Assembly (NCBI GenBank): GCA_002700765.1
Contig: PAEP01000054.1
Span: forward strand, 5,240-48,676
Origin: Synechococcus sp. MED850
GTDB lineage: Bacteria; Cyanobacteriota; Cyanobacteriia; PCC-6307; Cyanobiaceae
Direction: 5' to 3'
DNA: 43,437 nt
Both the position numbers and the translations under genes were made by a program. This document shows positions 26,313-34,908 of the stretch, piece after piece (within the stretch, counting starts at the first letter, position 1; each line of letters starts with the position of its first letter). A model generated the notes under the pieces. It was not told the origin of the DNA. It saw only the letters and a program-made list of their open reading frames with translations, and did no database searches.

Positions 26313-27512
26313 GTGAATGTCCTCGTCGCCGGAGCTGGTCCTGCCGGTGCGCGACTGGCATCCGCGCTGGCATCCGCCGGTTGGGAGGTCACCCTGGTGG
26401 ATCCTCTCCAGGATCCTCACCACAACGCTTATTCCAGCGCTGCTTTACCGCTTGACGACGCGGTTCGTCTCGGCTTGCCCAGCTCCTGTCATGCGGCTGC
26501 ATGGCAGGGGTGGCAACTGATCGATCCCAATGCGATCGAGCATCAGTGGTGGTCCAACCGGGATCTCGGAATTGTGCTGGATTTCGGCCAGCTGCGATCC
26601 CATCTCTGGGATCGAGCCCGACAGGCCGGAGTTGAACTGCTCACCGGATGGCGTGTGCAGTTGGATGAACTGCATCAGAACCACGCTGAACTGACCCTGG
26701 TCAACAGGGACGGAAGAAGGGAGCGGCGATCAGTGAGGTGTCTGATTGATGCCACGGGTGCCAGGCGTTGTCTTCTTCGCCAGGCGAAGATTCCTGTTGA
26801 CACCCCACAAGATCCGCTTCTCTGCGGCCAGGGCGTGGAATGGTTGATCCAAGCCGATGATCGAGGATCGGCTCACTGGCGCGATCGTCTTAGTTTTTTT
26901 CTCGGCACGTGTTGGGTGCTCCATGGCTATGGCTGGGTGTTCCCCATGGCGGACAACCGCTTGAAGGTCGGGGTGTGTCGGCTCCGCCCTCCTCATCCAT
27001 CGCGGGGCCAGCAGGGGCTTGGTTCAGCCCTTGTGAATCTGCTGCACTGTTGCGGCCTGGCTGATTGCCCAGTGCTCGATCGCCATGGTGGTTTGGTCTC
27101 CAGCAGTGTGCAGAGGCTCGAACCGATGGGGTGGGGTGCGCTTCTTGCCATTGGAGATGCCGCGAGCACGGCCAACCTCCTCGGAGGTGAGGGCATTCGT
27201 CATGCCCTGGCCAGTGCGGACCATCTGGCAGAAGCCTTGTTCAATCACTCCGGTGACCTGCGCAGAGGCATGGATCCAGCTCGGCTTGCCTACGCAAGAG
27301 ATCTCAAACGATCCTTGGGGGCGAACTGGACGATCTCTGGACGACTGGCGCGTCGCACGTGGTGGGGGCTTCAAACGGAACAAGCGGACAAGCGCTTGGA
27401 ACGGTTGATCGCTGGCCTCTCAGCTCACGCCGAAGCCGATGAACTCGTTGATCTGCTGTTTCGCTATCGATTCCAGCGTTATGGCTGGCGTCTCGTCCGC
27501 TATTTGTTCTGA
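26313..27512 (+). CDS. Geranylgeranyl-reductase-family FAD-dependent oxidoreductase
   Basis: This 399-aa flavoprotein has the dinucleotide-binding motif VLVAGAGPAGARLASALASAGWEVTLVD (3-30), the mid-sequence FLGTCWVLHGYGWVFPMADNRLKVGVC, and the FAD motif LLAIGDAASTANLLGGEGIRHALAS. It belongs to the geranylgeranyl reductase/lycopene cyclase-like clan but is not a clear ChlP or CrtL. It sits 18 nt behind dxs, so reduction or modification of an isoprenoid is likely. It starts at GTG 26313. The exact substrate is unknown. Confidence 0.75.
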   Translation: MNVLVAGAGPAGARLASALASAGWEVTLVDPLQDPHHNAYSSAALPLDDAVRLGLPSSCHAAAWQGWQLIDPNAIEHQWWSNRDLGIVLDFGQLRSHLWDRARQAGVELLTGWRVQLDELHQNHAELTLVNRDGRRERRSVRCLIDATGARRCLLRQAKIPVDTPQDPLLCGQGVEWLIQADDRGSAHWRDRLSFFLGTCWVLHGYGWVFPMADNRLKVGVCRLRPPHPSRGQQGLGSALVNLLHCCGLADCPVLDRHGGLVSSSVQRLEPMGWGALLAIGDAASTANLLGGEGIRHALASADHLAEALFNHSGDLRRGMDPARLAYARDLKRSLGANWTISGRLARRTWWGLQTEQADKRLERLIAGLSAHAEADELVDLLFRYRFQRYGWRLVRYLF

Positions 27513-27537
27513 ACTTGAATCGTGAAGAGGCTTCTCA

Positions 27538-27572
27538 GATAGGGAGCCAATCCGTTGAATTGATTCCCTATC
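27538..27572. terminator. Inverted repeat between convergent psaK and flavoprotein genes
   Basis: GATAGGGA (27538-27545) is the perfect inverted repeat of TCCCTATC (27565-27572) with a 19-nt loop, lying between two convergent stops. No T run follows on the minus side; CTTTT follows later on the plus side. It could serve both genes. Confidence 0.4.
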
Positions 27573-27589
27573 AGCAGCAACCTTTTGGC

Positions 27590-27847
27590 TCAGAGCATGC
27601 CGCGGGCAGCCAGACCCTGAATAGCACCGATGCCGATGATGTGACCAAGGCTGGTTGTGCCGAGAAGAGCAGCGTGTCCCATGCCACCGAAGAAGGCTGG
27701 ATTGGGGAGTTGAGCTCCTTCGCTGGGGTGCTTGATGGTGGCCTTGCCGATACCGATGGCAATCACGTTGCACACGATCATCACCAGGGCAACTTTGGGG
27801 GACCAGGTGAGCGTGGCGGGAGCGATGGCAAAAATGGGGGTCAGCAT
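27590..27847 (-). CDS. psaK: Photosystem I reaction center subunit PsaK
   Basis: This 85-aa protein has two membrane helices (about 17-37 and 63-83) and the PsaK core IGIGKATIKHPSEGAQLPNPAFFGGMGHAALLGTTSLGHIIG. PsaK sits at the periphery of photosystem I and helps attach antenna. ATG 27847 is chosen because the short N-terminus MLTPIFAIAPATL fits the family; ATGs upstream to 27874 are less likely. It follows DUF3593 by 57 nt on the same strand, perhaps in the same transcript. Confidence 0.94.
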   Translation of the reverse strand: MLTPIFAIAPATLTWSPKVALVMIVCNVIAIGIGKATIKHPSEGAQLPNPAFFGGMGHAALLGTTSLGHIIGIGAIQGLAARGML

Positions 27848-27904
27848 GCAGGCCATGGAGCGACGCCTCATCATCTGAGGTCATCGCGAATGTGCCCTGT
27901 TCTC

Positions 27905-28210
27905 TTAAGAGTTGTTCACTTCAGCCCTGCTGCCGTGCAGCAACCCCCAGACAAGGACAGCGTTGGACAGTGTGAGAAAGACCTCAGCGCCTCCGTGAAG
28001 CGCATCAATGTCGACAAGCTCCGCATCACAGCAGCGCAAAGCAATCAGAGCAGCGCCAATCGTCACCAGAACGAACAGCAGGGTGAGGCGAAACCCCCAC
28101 AGAGCCGCCTGCGGGAGGCGATTCGATTGCCGGGTCCATCGCAGAAACAGCAGATAGGGCAGAAGCGACAGGGCAAACAGAGGGCTTGGATCGATCGATG
28201 TCAGCGTCAT
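27905..28210 (-). CDS. DUF3593 membrane protein
   Basis: This 101-aa protein has three hydrophobic segments (about 10-24, 38-60, 78-95) and the family features FALSLLPYLLFLRW and DIDALHGGAEVFLTLSNAVLVWGLLHG. DUF3593 occurs in cyanobacteria and chloroplasts, function unknown. Its ATG overlaps the stop of the DUF2499 gene (ATGA, 28207-28210), so the two are made together and may form one membrane complex. psaK follows downstream. Confidence 0.8.
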   Translation of the reverse strand: MTLTSIDPSPLFALSLLPYLLFLRWTRQSNRLPQAALWGFRLTLLFVLVTIGAALIALRCCDAELVDIDALHGGAEVFLTLSNAVLVWGLLHGSRAEVNNS

Positions 28211-28485
28211 TCCGCGATGACCTTCTGTTTGAGTTGGAAAGCCGCCACGGCGAGAGTGGTGTTTCCGAGAAGTGTGAATCCCGCCTGCAGCAGCACGAGG
28301 CCGCGCAACTCAGCACTGTTATCAAACACATGCCAGGTGCAGGCGGCCATGGCGCTCACAAGTGCTGGAAGCATCGCGAAGGCCATGCCCTGCAACCCCC
28401 GCTGTCGCATCAACACGATCGCCACACACCACTCGAGGACCGATGCCACGTGGATCCACCATGTCCCCAACGACAGAGCGTGCAT
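28207..28485 (-). CDS. DUF2499 membrane protein
   Basis: This 92-aa protein has three membrane segments and the DUF2499 signature MHALSLGTWWIHVASVLEWCVAIVLM, followed by TWHVFDNSAELRGLVLLQAGFTLLGNTTL. DUF2499 proteins are found in cyanobacteria and plastids. ATG 28485 is chosen; the much longer frame to 28995 is antisense to csaB and has no matching features. It overlaps DUF3593 by 4 nt. Confidence 0.8.
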   Translation of the reverse strand: MHALSLGTWWIHVASVLEWCVAIVLMRQRGLQGMAFAMLPALVSAMAACTWHVFDNSAELRGLVLLQAGFTLLGNTTLAVAAFQLKQKVIAE

Positions 28486-28554
28486 CCATGTCCTTTCAGT
28501 TGATCGGAGCCTAGAAGTTGTGGACCTGATCATGAATCCATCCACAGGTTGGTG

Positions 28555-29616
28555 ATGGCTGTGGCAAGGTCCGACGCGCCTGTTGTTCTTCTCTGTGGTT
28601 ATTACGGGGAGGACAATCTCGGGGACGACGCTCTGTTGCAGGTGCTGCTGCAACAGTTGCCAAGTGGGTTTCGCCCACTGATCACAGCCCATGATCGTGA
28701 TGCAGTGATGCGGCTCGCACCCGAGGCTGCCGTGGTGAATCGACGCTCGTTGCGAGCGGTTCTCGCCTCCGTTGGACAGGTCAATGCTGTCGTTCTTGGA
28801 GGCGGAAGCCTGCTCCAGGACAGCACCAGTTTCCGCAGCTTGGTTTATTACCTGATCCTGATCGTGGTCTCCCGTCTGCGGGGTCGCCCAGTGATCCTCT
28901 GGGGGCAAGGGCTGGGTCCCCTGCGACGTCGTTTCAGTCGCTTTCTGGTGCGCCTTGTTTTGCCGCTGTGCACAGCGGCTTCGTGGCGTGATCAACGTTC
29001 ATGGCACCTGGCACAACGGCTCGCCCCGGCTCTGCCGATGCAGACGGCTCCCGATCCCGTCTGGCAAATGCCACGCCGATCCTGGAGCGGAGGGGGTGGG
29101 ATCGTGCTCAGCTGGCGCCCAACGCCGCTTCTTGACAAGCAGGGCTGGCGGGGACTTCTGGACGTTCTGGAGCAACTCGCCGTTGAACAGGATCTTCAAA
29201 TCCGCTGGCTTGCGTTTCACCAGCATCAGGATGCGACCTTGCTTGCTGATCTCCACAGCCAAGGGCTTGTTTCGGATCAGCTGCTACAGCGCAGCAGCAC
29301 GGTTGTTCCGAGAGGTGTGGAGGCTGTTGTGGATGCGGTGCGCGATGCAAGGCTCGTTCTGCCGATGCGCTTGCACGCTCTGATCCTGGCGCGGTTGGTT
29401 TGTTGTCCGATGGCGGCACTCAGCTATGACCCCAAGGTTGAGGCGGCAGCAGAGGCTTCAGGGGTGGTTTGGTCCTCGTTGCAGAAACCGCCGAATCCAC
29501 AGGCCCTGCTCAGCCAATGGCGCTCAGCGCTCGATCGTCCCGCTGACCCCGTGCTGATTGACAGCATCTGTGAACAGGCCGCATTGCATCGGAAGGTTTT
29601 TCAAAACATCCTCTAA
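28555..29616 (+). CDS. csaB: CsaB-like polysaccharide pyruvyl transferase
   Basis: This 353-aa protein has the family features LLCGYYGEDNLGDDALLQVLLQ (about 12-33), VVLGGGSLLQDSTSFRSLVYY, ILWGQGLGPLRRRFSR, and the C-terminal ARLVLPMRLHALILARLVCCPMAALSYDPKV, which contains the conserved R-x-H and D-x-K residues. CsaB in Bacillus and Synechocystis adds pyruvate to cell-wall polysaccharide, anchoring S-layer proteins. ATG 28555 is chosen. It is divergent from DUF2499. Confidence 0.88.
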   Translation: MAVARSDAPVVLLCGYYGEDNLGDDALLQVLLQQLPSGFRPLITAHDRDAVMRLAPEAAVVNRRSLRAVLASVGQVNAVVLGGGSLLQDSTSFRSLVYYLILIVVSRLRGRPVILWGQGLGPLRRRFSRFLVRLVLPLCTAASWRDQRSWHLAQRLAPALPMQTAPDPVWQMPRRSWSGGGGIVLSWRPTPLLDKQGWRGLLDVLEQLAVEQDLQIRWLAFHQHQDATLLADLHSQGLVSDQLLQRSSTVVPRGVEAVVDAVRDARLVLPMRLHALILARLVCCPMAALSYDPKVEAAAEASGVVWSSLQKPPNPQALLSQWRSALDRPADPVLIDSICEQAALHRKVFQNIL

Positions 29617-29635
29617 TCACGGTGATGGAGATGCC

Positions 29636-30691
29636 TTATTGATTGCCTTTGGTTTTGTGTTGGTCGGTTTTGTGTTGATCGAAGCTGCGATCAATGGCCT
29701 GTCCGATGGTCATTCCCACGGGGAGATTCCCTGCGTAGCTTGTGCCAAGAATGTGACGGTAGAGCTTTGAATCCACCAATCTGTAGGTGGAGTCTGGTAA
29801 AGCGATGTAGTTGTTTTGTCGAACCAGTTTGCTGATGTTTCTGAGGTAATAGCTGATGAATTGTCTGAATTGTTTTTTTGATCTTAGTTGCTTGTCGTTA
29901 ATATAGAGAAAAAGAGGTCTTGACAGGGGTTGATAGTCTTCAGATTGGACGGATTCAACCGAAGGTGCAACTGCATTGCCTTCTGCGTTGACGATTTTCA
30001 CGGCCTTCAATCGATTGGCGTTGTTCTTATAGTAAGAATAACCAAAATAGGCCAAGGCTGATTTATCTTCTGCGACGCAATTGACCAACTTGTTGTCATC
30101 CTCGCTGGCAAAGTAGTCTGTTCTTGAATTGCGTTTCGATCCGTTCACTGTTTTGTTGAACACGTCGTATGTTCCTGAATTCTTGCCTGGACCGCATAGG
30201 CTTATTTTTGTCGAGGGGTAGTCGAGATTGACTTGATTCCATGTTATCACTTTGCCCTGAGATTTTTTGCTCCACAACCGCGATAATTCGCTGATTGTCA
30301 TTGTGCTCACTGCGCTATTCGCAGGGTTCACGACTACAGTGATTGCATCAAAGGCGATGGGTAACTCGATGAAGTTGATCCCATTTTTTGCGCACCGCTT
30401 CAATTCTTTTGCAGAGATCGGTCTTGATGCATTCGCCAAGGGAATATTGCCATTACAAAATTGGCGAAGGCCAGCTGACGACCCCGTTTCTTGCAGCGAA
30501 AACTGAACGCCACGGCCTTCAGAGGTCTTCTGGAAACCTTCTATTGCTGCATCTGTAATCGGATAAACCGTGCTGGAACCACTGATGTTGATCGTGCCTG
30601 CGCCATGACCTGTTGAAGTCGTCAGCCCGAAAGCTGCCGCAAGACCTGCGGTGATGGCAAGGAATGGACGAAGCGCAAGGTTGGTACGCAT
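29636..30691 (-). CDS. pstS: Phosphate-binding protein PstS
   Basis: This 351-aa periplasmic binding protein has a signal peptide (residues 1-30, ending STGHGAG), the PstS start INISGSSTVYPITDAAIEGF, QETGSSAGLRQFC and NIPLANASRPISAKE, and YPSTKISLCGPGKNSGTYDVF, which holds phosphate-binding residues. It lies alone: no pstCAB is in the window, as is often seen for pstS/sphX paralogues in marine Synechococcus. The C-terminal tail ends in the repeated DQHKTDQHKT encoded by a 15-bp tandem duplication. Base composition is AT-richer than the surroundings. A candidate Pho box lies upstream of the ATG at 30691. Confidence 0.9.
   Translation of the reverse strand: MRTNLALRPFLAITAGLAAAFGLTTSTGHGAGTINISGSSTVYPITDAAIEGFQKTSEGRGVQFSLQETGSSAGLRQFCNGNIPLANASRPISAKELKRCAKNGINFIELPIAFDAITVVVNPANSAVSTMTISELSRLWSKKSQGKVITWNQVNLDYPSTKISLCGPGKNSGTYDVFNKTVNGSKRNSRTDYFASEDDNKLVNCVAEDKSALAYFGYSYYKNNANRLKAVKIVNAEGNAVAPSVESVQSEDYQPLSRPLFLYINDKQLRSKKQFRQFISYYLRNISKLVRQNNYIALPDSTYRLVDSKLYRHILGTSYAGNLPVGMTIGQAIDRSFDQHKTDQHKTKGNQ
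29651..29680. repeat. 15-bp tandem duplication at the 3' end of pstS
   Basis: GGTTTTGTGTTGGTC (29651-29665) is repeated with one change at 29666-29680. In the coding direction it duplicates DQHKT near the C-terminus of PstS. It looks like a recent replication slippage in a tolerant tail. Confidence 0.85.
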
Positions 30692-30738
30692 CGATCTGGA
30701 AGGGGATAGACCAATGATGAAGAAGCCAACAACGAGCT

Positions 30739-30757
30739 GGGTTAATAGCCGGTTATC
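30739..30757 (-). promoter_or_regulatory. Candidate Pho box (PhoB site) upstream of pstS
   Basis: Minus strand reads GATAACCG-GCT-ATTAACCC: two TAACC half-sites at 11-bp period, the spacing of cyanobacterial Pho-box direct repeats of the CTTAACCT type. It lies about 48 bp upstream of the pstS ATG. The flanking bases diverge from consensus. Confidence 0.4.
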
Positions 30758-30791
30758 GCTCCGATGACACTGGACGTCGGCTTGTTTTTTC

Positions 30792-31955
30792 TTAACGCCT
30801 CGACAATCTCGGCATCGAGATCCAGCCACGATGCCAGAGCAGCAACACCATTGAAATTGCGAGTGCAGCCATGCTCAAGAGAGACAGTTGGTAGCCATTG
30901 CGATGTTCAAGTTCGGGCATGTGAGCAAAATTCATTCCATAAACACCTGCAATGAAGGTCAGTGGAGTAAATATTGTGCTAACAATCGCAAGGATCTTCA
31001 TGATCTGATTCATTTGGTGAGAGGCGCTGGCCATGTATGTTTCATTGACTGTTGAAATCTGTTGACGAGCTGATGACTCAAATTCGAGTAATCGAACCAC
31101 CAGCTTTTCGACATCGCGAAAGCCTCTCGATGCAACTGGTGTGATTAGATCGTGACTTGCATGAAATAGTGGAATTAAATCTGTTTGAAGGGCGATCAGT
31201 TGTTGGCGGCATTTTCTTAAATTGGAGCGTATGATCGATAATTGACTGAGGATTTTTGGGGATTGTGAACGCAGAGCATGCTCCTCCAATTCGTCAAGAT
31301 AATCTGAAAGCTGTTGAAATATCGGCGGGTAACTGTCCAGTATTTCGTCAACGATGTAATACATGATGTTGTCAAGTTGTGCAAAGTCTTTTTGACTTGC
31401 ATTTTTTCTGATCAAGTCGAGGATGGACTGGCAGATCGCTTCCTCTGATCCTTCTTCGACGCTCACGAGGATGCCTTCATTCAGCAGAAGAACAATCTGA
31501 CTGCTTTCAAGCCTCGTGCGGTTTTGTGTGGTAACAGATAGTTGATGCAAAACGATCAACACACTGCTGCCATACAGCTTGATCTGACTTGGTTGCGGTG
31601 TTGAAGTGAGAAACGGAATCAGTTCGTTGTTGATCCCAAGTTTTGTAAGAGCAACATCGATTTTTTTCAGATCAGCAAGCCCCTGAATCTGAACCCAGAG
31701 CCCCGTTTTGTGATTGGTTCGCCAAGTTTCTAAGTTGTTGAGTTCCGGCTCGTGATATTCCAACAATTCACAGTGTTGAGTTTTGGATGTCGACTCCTTC
31801 GCTGTGCCCTGAATCCTGACCACCTTGATCTTGGTTGCTGCAACACCCCCCTGAAGGCAGAGGCCTGGGGTGAGCTGGCCCGGTCGATCCTTCAACACGT
31901 CCGGGACAAGCCTTGCTGCCTCAGTGCCATCGTTGATGCTGTCTTGGATGGTCAA
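30792..31955 (-). CDS. corA: CorA-family divalent metal transporter
   Basis: This 387-aa protein has a large cytoplasmic N-terminal domain with long helices (about 150-315) and two C-terminal membrane segments separated by the selectivity motif YGMNF, followed by AHMPELEHRNGY. CorA takes up Mg2+ (and possibly Co2+/Ni2+). It starts at ATG 31955, next to an AT-rich upstream gene. The N-terminal 40 residues are poorly conserved. Codon and base use (more A/T, less G/C) match the pstS gene beside it and differ from the ggt genes. Confidence 0.9.
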   Translation of the reverse strand: MTIQDSINDGTEAARLVPDVLKDRPGQLTPGLCLQGGVAATKIKVVRIQGTAKESTSKTQHCELLEYHEPELNNLETWRTNHKTGLWVQIQGLADLKKIDVALTKLGINNELIPFLTSTPQPSQIKLYGSSVLIVLHQLSVTTQNRTRLESSQIVLLLNEGILVSVEEGSEEAICQSILDLIRKNASQKDFAQLDNIMYYIVDEILDSYPPIFQQLSDYLDELEEHALRSQSPKILSQLSIIRSNLRKCRQQLIALQTDLIPLFHASHDLITPVASRGFRDVEKLVVRLLEFESSARQQISTVNETYMASASHQMNQIMKILAIVSTIFTPLTFIAGVYGMNFAHMPELEHRNGYQLSLLSMAALAISMVLLLWHRGWISMPRLSRR

Positions 31956-31996
31956 CGCTGATCCAGAGCGAAATCCTTCCGAGGGTTAGCCATGGT

Positions 31997-32242
31997 TTGG
32001 TGGTTTTCAAAGGTCTGCAACGACATGCCGATCGCAAGAATCAGGCATTGGATCAAGAGGCAGATGAGCACATCGCTTCGGTGTCTCCAGAGCAACGACG
32101 CCATGACCAAGCCACAGTTGCCGCTATTTCAGCGAGGGTTGGGCTCCCCTGGTGTGTTGAGGCGCACCAGCAACATCCGCCCGTTTCACCCTCGGGTTCC
32201 GTTGTTGATGGTCTGAGAAATCAGTCGTTTCGATATGTCTGA
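31997..32242 (+). CDS. Possible small hydrophilic protein, unrecognised
   Basis: The 306-bp gap 31956-32261 holds one frame that looks coding: up to 81 aa from TTG 31997 (or GTG 32000), hydrophilic, beginning VVFKGLQRHADRKNQALDQEADEHIASVSPEQ. An ATG at 31992 opens a different frame of 74 aa that looks less protein-like. No family is recognised and no membrane segment is seen. It is divergent from corA and convergent with ggtA. Whether it is expressed cannot be judged from sequence alone. Confidence 0.35.
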   Translation: MVVFKGLQRHADRKNQALDQEADEHIASVSPEQRRHDQATVAAISARVGLPWCVEAHQQHPPVSPSGSVVDGLRNQSFRYV

Positions 32243-32261
32243 TGGAATCAAGGACAGCCGA

Positions 32262-33230
32262 TCAACAGCGTTGGCCACTGGTTTTTGAGAACCTGTGCTC
32301 CCGATCGTCCGTCCAGGAGACCCTGATGTGGTCTGACAACTCCGTGCGGCCATCACAAATCATGCGCAGATGTCCTCGGTCGCTATCGAGCAGAAGAAGT
32401 TGGCTGGCACCATTCCACTCGCGGTCCAGCACCCGGCAAGGAAGCCCGTCGTCGGCAAGCTGCAGATGCTCTGGACGAATTCCAACGAGCGTGCCGTTGT
32501 CTGCGTCCAGCAGATTCATTGGAGGGCGTCCGATGAACTGGGCCACATAGGTGGAGCTGGGCCTCGCGTAGAGATCCTGTGGTGTTCCGATCTGTTCAAT
32601 GCGCCCATCTCGCATGACCGCGATCCGATCGGCGAGAGCCATCGCTTCCTGTTGATCGTGGGTGACGTAGAGCACCGGTTGTGGACCACGAAGGATCAGC
32701 CGCCTCAGCTCCGGTCTGAGCTCATCGCGCAATTTCGCATCCAGATTGCTCATCGGTTCATCCAGGAGATAGACCAACGGATCTCTCAGCAGCGCTCTGG
32801 CCAGAGCCACCCTCTGCCGTTGCCCGCCGGACAACTGAGACGGAAGCTGTTCGGCACGATCAGTCAATTGCACCACTTCAAGAATGGTGGCGATCCGTTG
32901 GCGTCGGTCCTGAACAGCGGCTCCCCTAGTCCGCAACCCCAATTCGAGATTCTCTCGAACACTGAGATGGGGAAACAGGGCATAACTCTGAAACACCATC
33001 CCGATGCGACGCTCGCGAGCGGGGACGTTGTTCACCTTTCTGCCATGGATCAGGATCGAGCCCCTGTTGGGTTGATCCAATCCAGCAATCAGTCTCAACG
33101 CCGTGCTTTTGCCGCATCCGCTGGCACCAAGCAGGGCCACACACTCGCCTTGTCCCACCTGCAGATCGAGATCTTGCAGGATCCAGCGGTCACCGAAGCG
33201 TCGACTGATGGCCTGCAGTTCAATCGTCAT
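32262..33230 (-). CDS. ggtA: Glucosylglycerol ABC transporter ATP-binding protein GgtA
   Basis: This 322-aa CUT1-type sugar ABC ATPase carries Walker A GASGCGKST (about 35-43), signature LSGGQRQRVALARALL, Walker B VYLLDEPMSNLD, the H-loop YVTHDQQEAM, and a C-terminal TOBE/MalK-like domain (about 235-322, GIRPEHLQL). It is the last gene in ggpS-ggtBCDA and overlaps ggtD by 4 nt. Assignment to glucosylglycerol rests on the operon with ggpS. The C-terminus ends before the divergent-strand small frame. Confidence 0.9.
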   Translation of the reverse strand: MTIELQAISRRFGDRWILQDLDLQVGQGECVALLGASGCGKSTALRLIAGLDQPNRGSILIHGRKVNNVPARERRIGMVFQSYALFPHLSVRENLELGLRTRGAAVQDRRQRIATILEVVQLTDRAEQLPSQLSGGQRQRVALARALLRDPLVYLLDEPMSNLDAKLRDELRPELRRLILRGPQPVLYVTHDQQEAMALADRIAVMRDGRIEQIGTPQDLYARPSSTYVAQFIGRPPMNLLDADNGTLVGIRPEHLQLADDGLPCRVLDREWNGASQLLLLDSDRGHLRMICDGRTELSDHIRVSWTDDREHRFSKTSGQRC

Positions 33231-34042
33231 CCCTTCACAGCCCCGTTGGTGAGTCCTGAAACGATCTGACGCTGGAAGATCAGCACAAGAACCAGCAGAG
33301 GTAGCGATCCGAGCACTGTGGCAGCGGCATAGGTTCCATAGGGAATGGAATACACGGACGTTCCGGCGATCCTGGCCATCGCCACAGGCAGTGTGAGCAG
33401 CGAGGCGTCACTCAGCCAGGTGAGCGCCACGGGATATTCATTCCACGCGAACAGAAACACCAGAATTGCGGTGCTTGCCGTGGCCGGAGCAATCAGAGGA
33501 ATCAGCACCCACTGAAGCCGCTGCAGGAGTGTCATTCCCTCCAGTCGAGCCGCGTCCTCGAGATCCCGTGGCAGACCCTCAAAAGCTGCGGTGAGCAGAA
33601 GCAACGCCAGAGGCAGCGATAGCGCTGTGTAAGGAATGGACAAAGCGAACAGATTGTTCCCCAGGGAGAAGGTTCTTGCCAGTTCCAGCAGCGCCAGAAA
33701 CAGCAACACATAGGGGAACAAGGCAGCCGCTGTGATGAAGAGACGGCTGCTGCGTCTGAGGATTGCAGACGAGCGAGCCAAGGCATAAGCCGCAGGCAAG
33801 GCCAGTCCAAGGGTGAGCAGTGTGGTCAGCGAGGCAACGATGCTGCTGTTGAGCAGGTAAATCCAGAAGGGCGGCTGACTCTGAAGCAGGGCCATGTAGT
33901 TGGCCAGCGTCCATCTCTGCACAACCGCCGATGCAGGAGCAATCAGGGCTTCACTGGTGCTGAAGGAGCTGATCAATTGCCACAACATGGGGGCTAACGA
34001 CCAGCACAGCAGCAGAGTGATCCAGAACGGTCGCAGCTTCAT
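33227..34042 (-). CDS. ggtD: Glucosylglycerol ABC transporter permease GgtD
   Basis: This 271-aa MalG-type permease has six membrane helices and the EAA loop DLEDAARLEGMTLLQRLQWVLIPLIAP, which contacts the ATPase. It overlaps ggtA (33227-33230) and ggtC (34039-34042) by 4 nt each (ATGA), so translation is coupled. The partner is GgtC. Specificity for glucosylglycerol is inferred from the linked ggpS and from the known marine Synechococcus gene order. Confidence 0.9.
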   Translation of the reverse strand: MKLRPFWITLLLCWSLAPMLWQLISSFSTSEALIAPASAVVQRWTLANYMALLQSQPPFWIYLLNSSIVASLTTLLTLGLALPAAYALARSSAILRRSSRLFITAAALFPYVLLFLALLELARTFSLGNNLFALSIPYTALSLPLALLLLTAAFEGLPRDLEDAARLEGMTLLQRLQWVLIPLIAPATASTAILVFLFAWNEYPVALTWLSDASLLTLPVAMARIAGTSVYSIPYGTYAAATVLGSLPLLVLVLIFQRQIVSGLTNGAVKG

Positions 34043-34908
34043 GGTTGCTCTGCTCTGATCACTCCAGTTGCCTGAAGAAGGAAGGCAGCCGCCACGATCA
34101 GCAGCGACAGCATCACGAATCCACCCAGCATGACGGTGGCGCTGTACCCGAAATCGAGAAATCGCATCGCATTCATGTAGGCATAGACGGCGATGCTTTC
34201 GGTGCTTCCTGCCGGCCCACCTCCCGTGAGCACTTGAATCAGATCGAAGACTCCAAACGCCTGAGCCAGTCGAAACAGCAGGCTCAGCAGAATGTAAGGA
34301 ACAAGCAGTGGAAGGGTGATGGAAAAGAGGCTCTGATGGGGCCTCCCGCCCTCCAACCTGAATGCCTCAAACAGATCTGCTGGGATCGTTTGCAGTCCCG
34401 CCAACAGGATCAGGGTGATGAAAGGGGTCGTTTTCCAGATGTCTGCTGCGATGGTGACCACCCAAGCCAGTGATGGGTCGGCCAGAAAGTTGAACGCTGG
34501 CAACCCCAACGCACCTGCCAGCTGCTCGATCGGGCCGTAGGGAGTGTTGAAAATCCAGCGCCATCCCAGCGCCATCATCGTGGTTGGCAGAGCCCAGGGC
34601 AGAAGCGTGATCGCTCGCACGGCACCACGTCCTCGCCAGCGTTGATCAAGAAGCAACGCGATTGCGAGCGCCAGAAGCAGCTCAACGCTGACGGACACCA
34701 GCGCGAAGCGGCCTGTCTGAATGACGTCCTGCCAGAAGCGTGAGTCGGAGATCAAGCGCTGCCAGTTTGCGGCTCCGTTGGGAACCGGCTCAAGGCCGGT
34801 GAGCACCGAGGACGCATGGAAACTCAGCCAGCCATAGCGGAGCATTGGCCATCCGAAGACCAGGGCGATCAACAACAGCGCCGGAAGAGCCAGCAACGTC
34901 ACCAGCAT
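34039..34908 (-). CDS. ggtC: Glucosylglycerol ABC transporter permease GgtC
   Basis: This 289-aa MalF-type permease has the EAA loop LFEAFRLEGGRPHQSLFSITLPLLVPY and hydrophobic segments at about 5-25, 65-85, 100-115, 145-170, 205-225 and 260-280. It ends against ggtD (4-nt overlap) and begins immediately after the ggtB stop (34908/34909). With GgtD it forms the membrane channel of the importer that recovers leaked glucosylglycerol. Confidence 0.9.
   Translation of the reverse strand: MLVTLLALPALLLIALVFGWPMLRYGWLSFHASSVLTGLEPVPNGAANWQRLISDSRFWQDVIQTGRFALVSVSVELLLALAIALLLDQRWRGRGAVRAITLLPWALPTTMMALGWRWIFNTPYGPIEQLAGALGLPAFNFLADPSLAWVVTIAADIWKTTPFITLILLAGLQTIPADLFEAFRLEGGRPHQSLFSITLPLLVPYILLSLLFRLAQAFGVFDLIQVLTGGGPAGSTESIAVYAYMNAMRFLDFGYSATVMLGGFVMLSLLIVAAAFLLQATGVIRAEQP

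Noticed and set aside
27515..28555. 346-aa plus-strand frame
   Set aside because: Antisense to psaK, DUF3593 and DUF2499, all recognisable; residues are low-complexity Gln/Ser/Arg.
28486..28995. 170-residue N-terminal extension of DUF2499
   Set aside because: Antisense to csaB and without hydrophobic or conserved segments; ATG 28485 fits the family start exactly.
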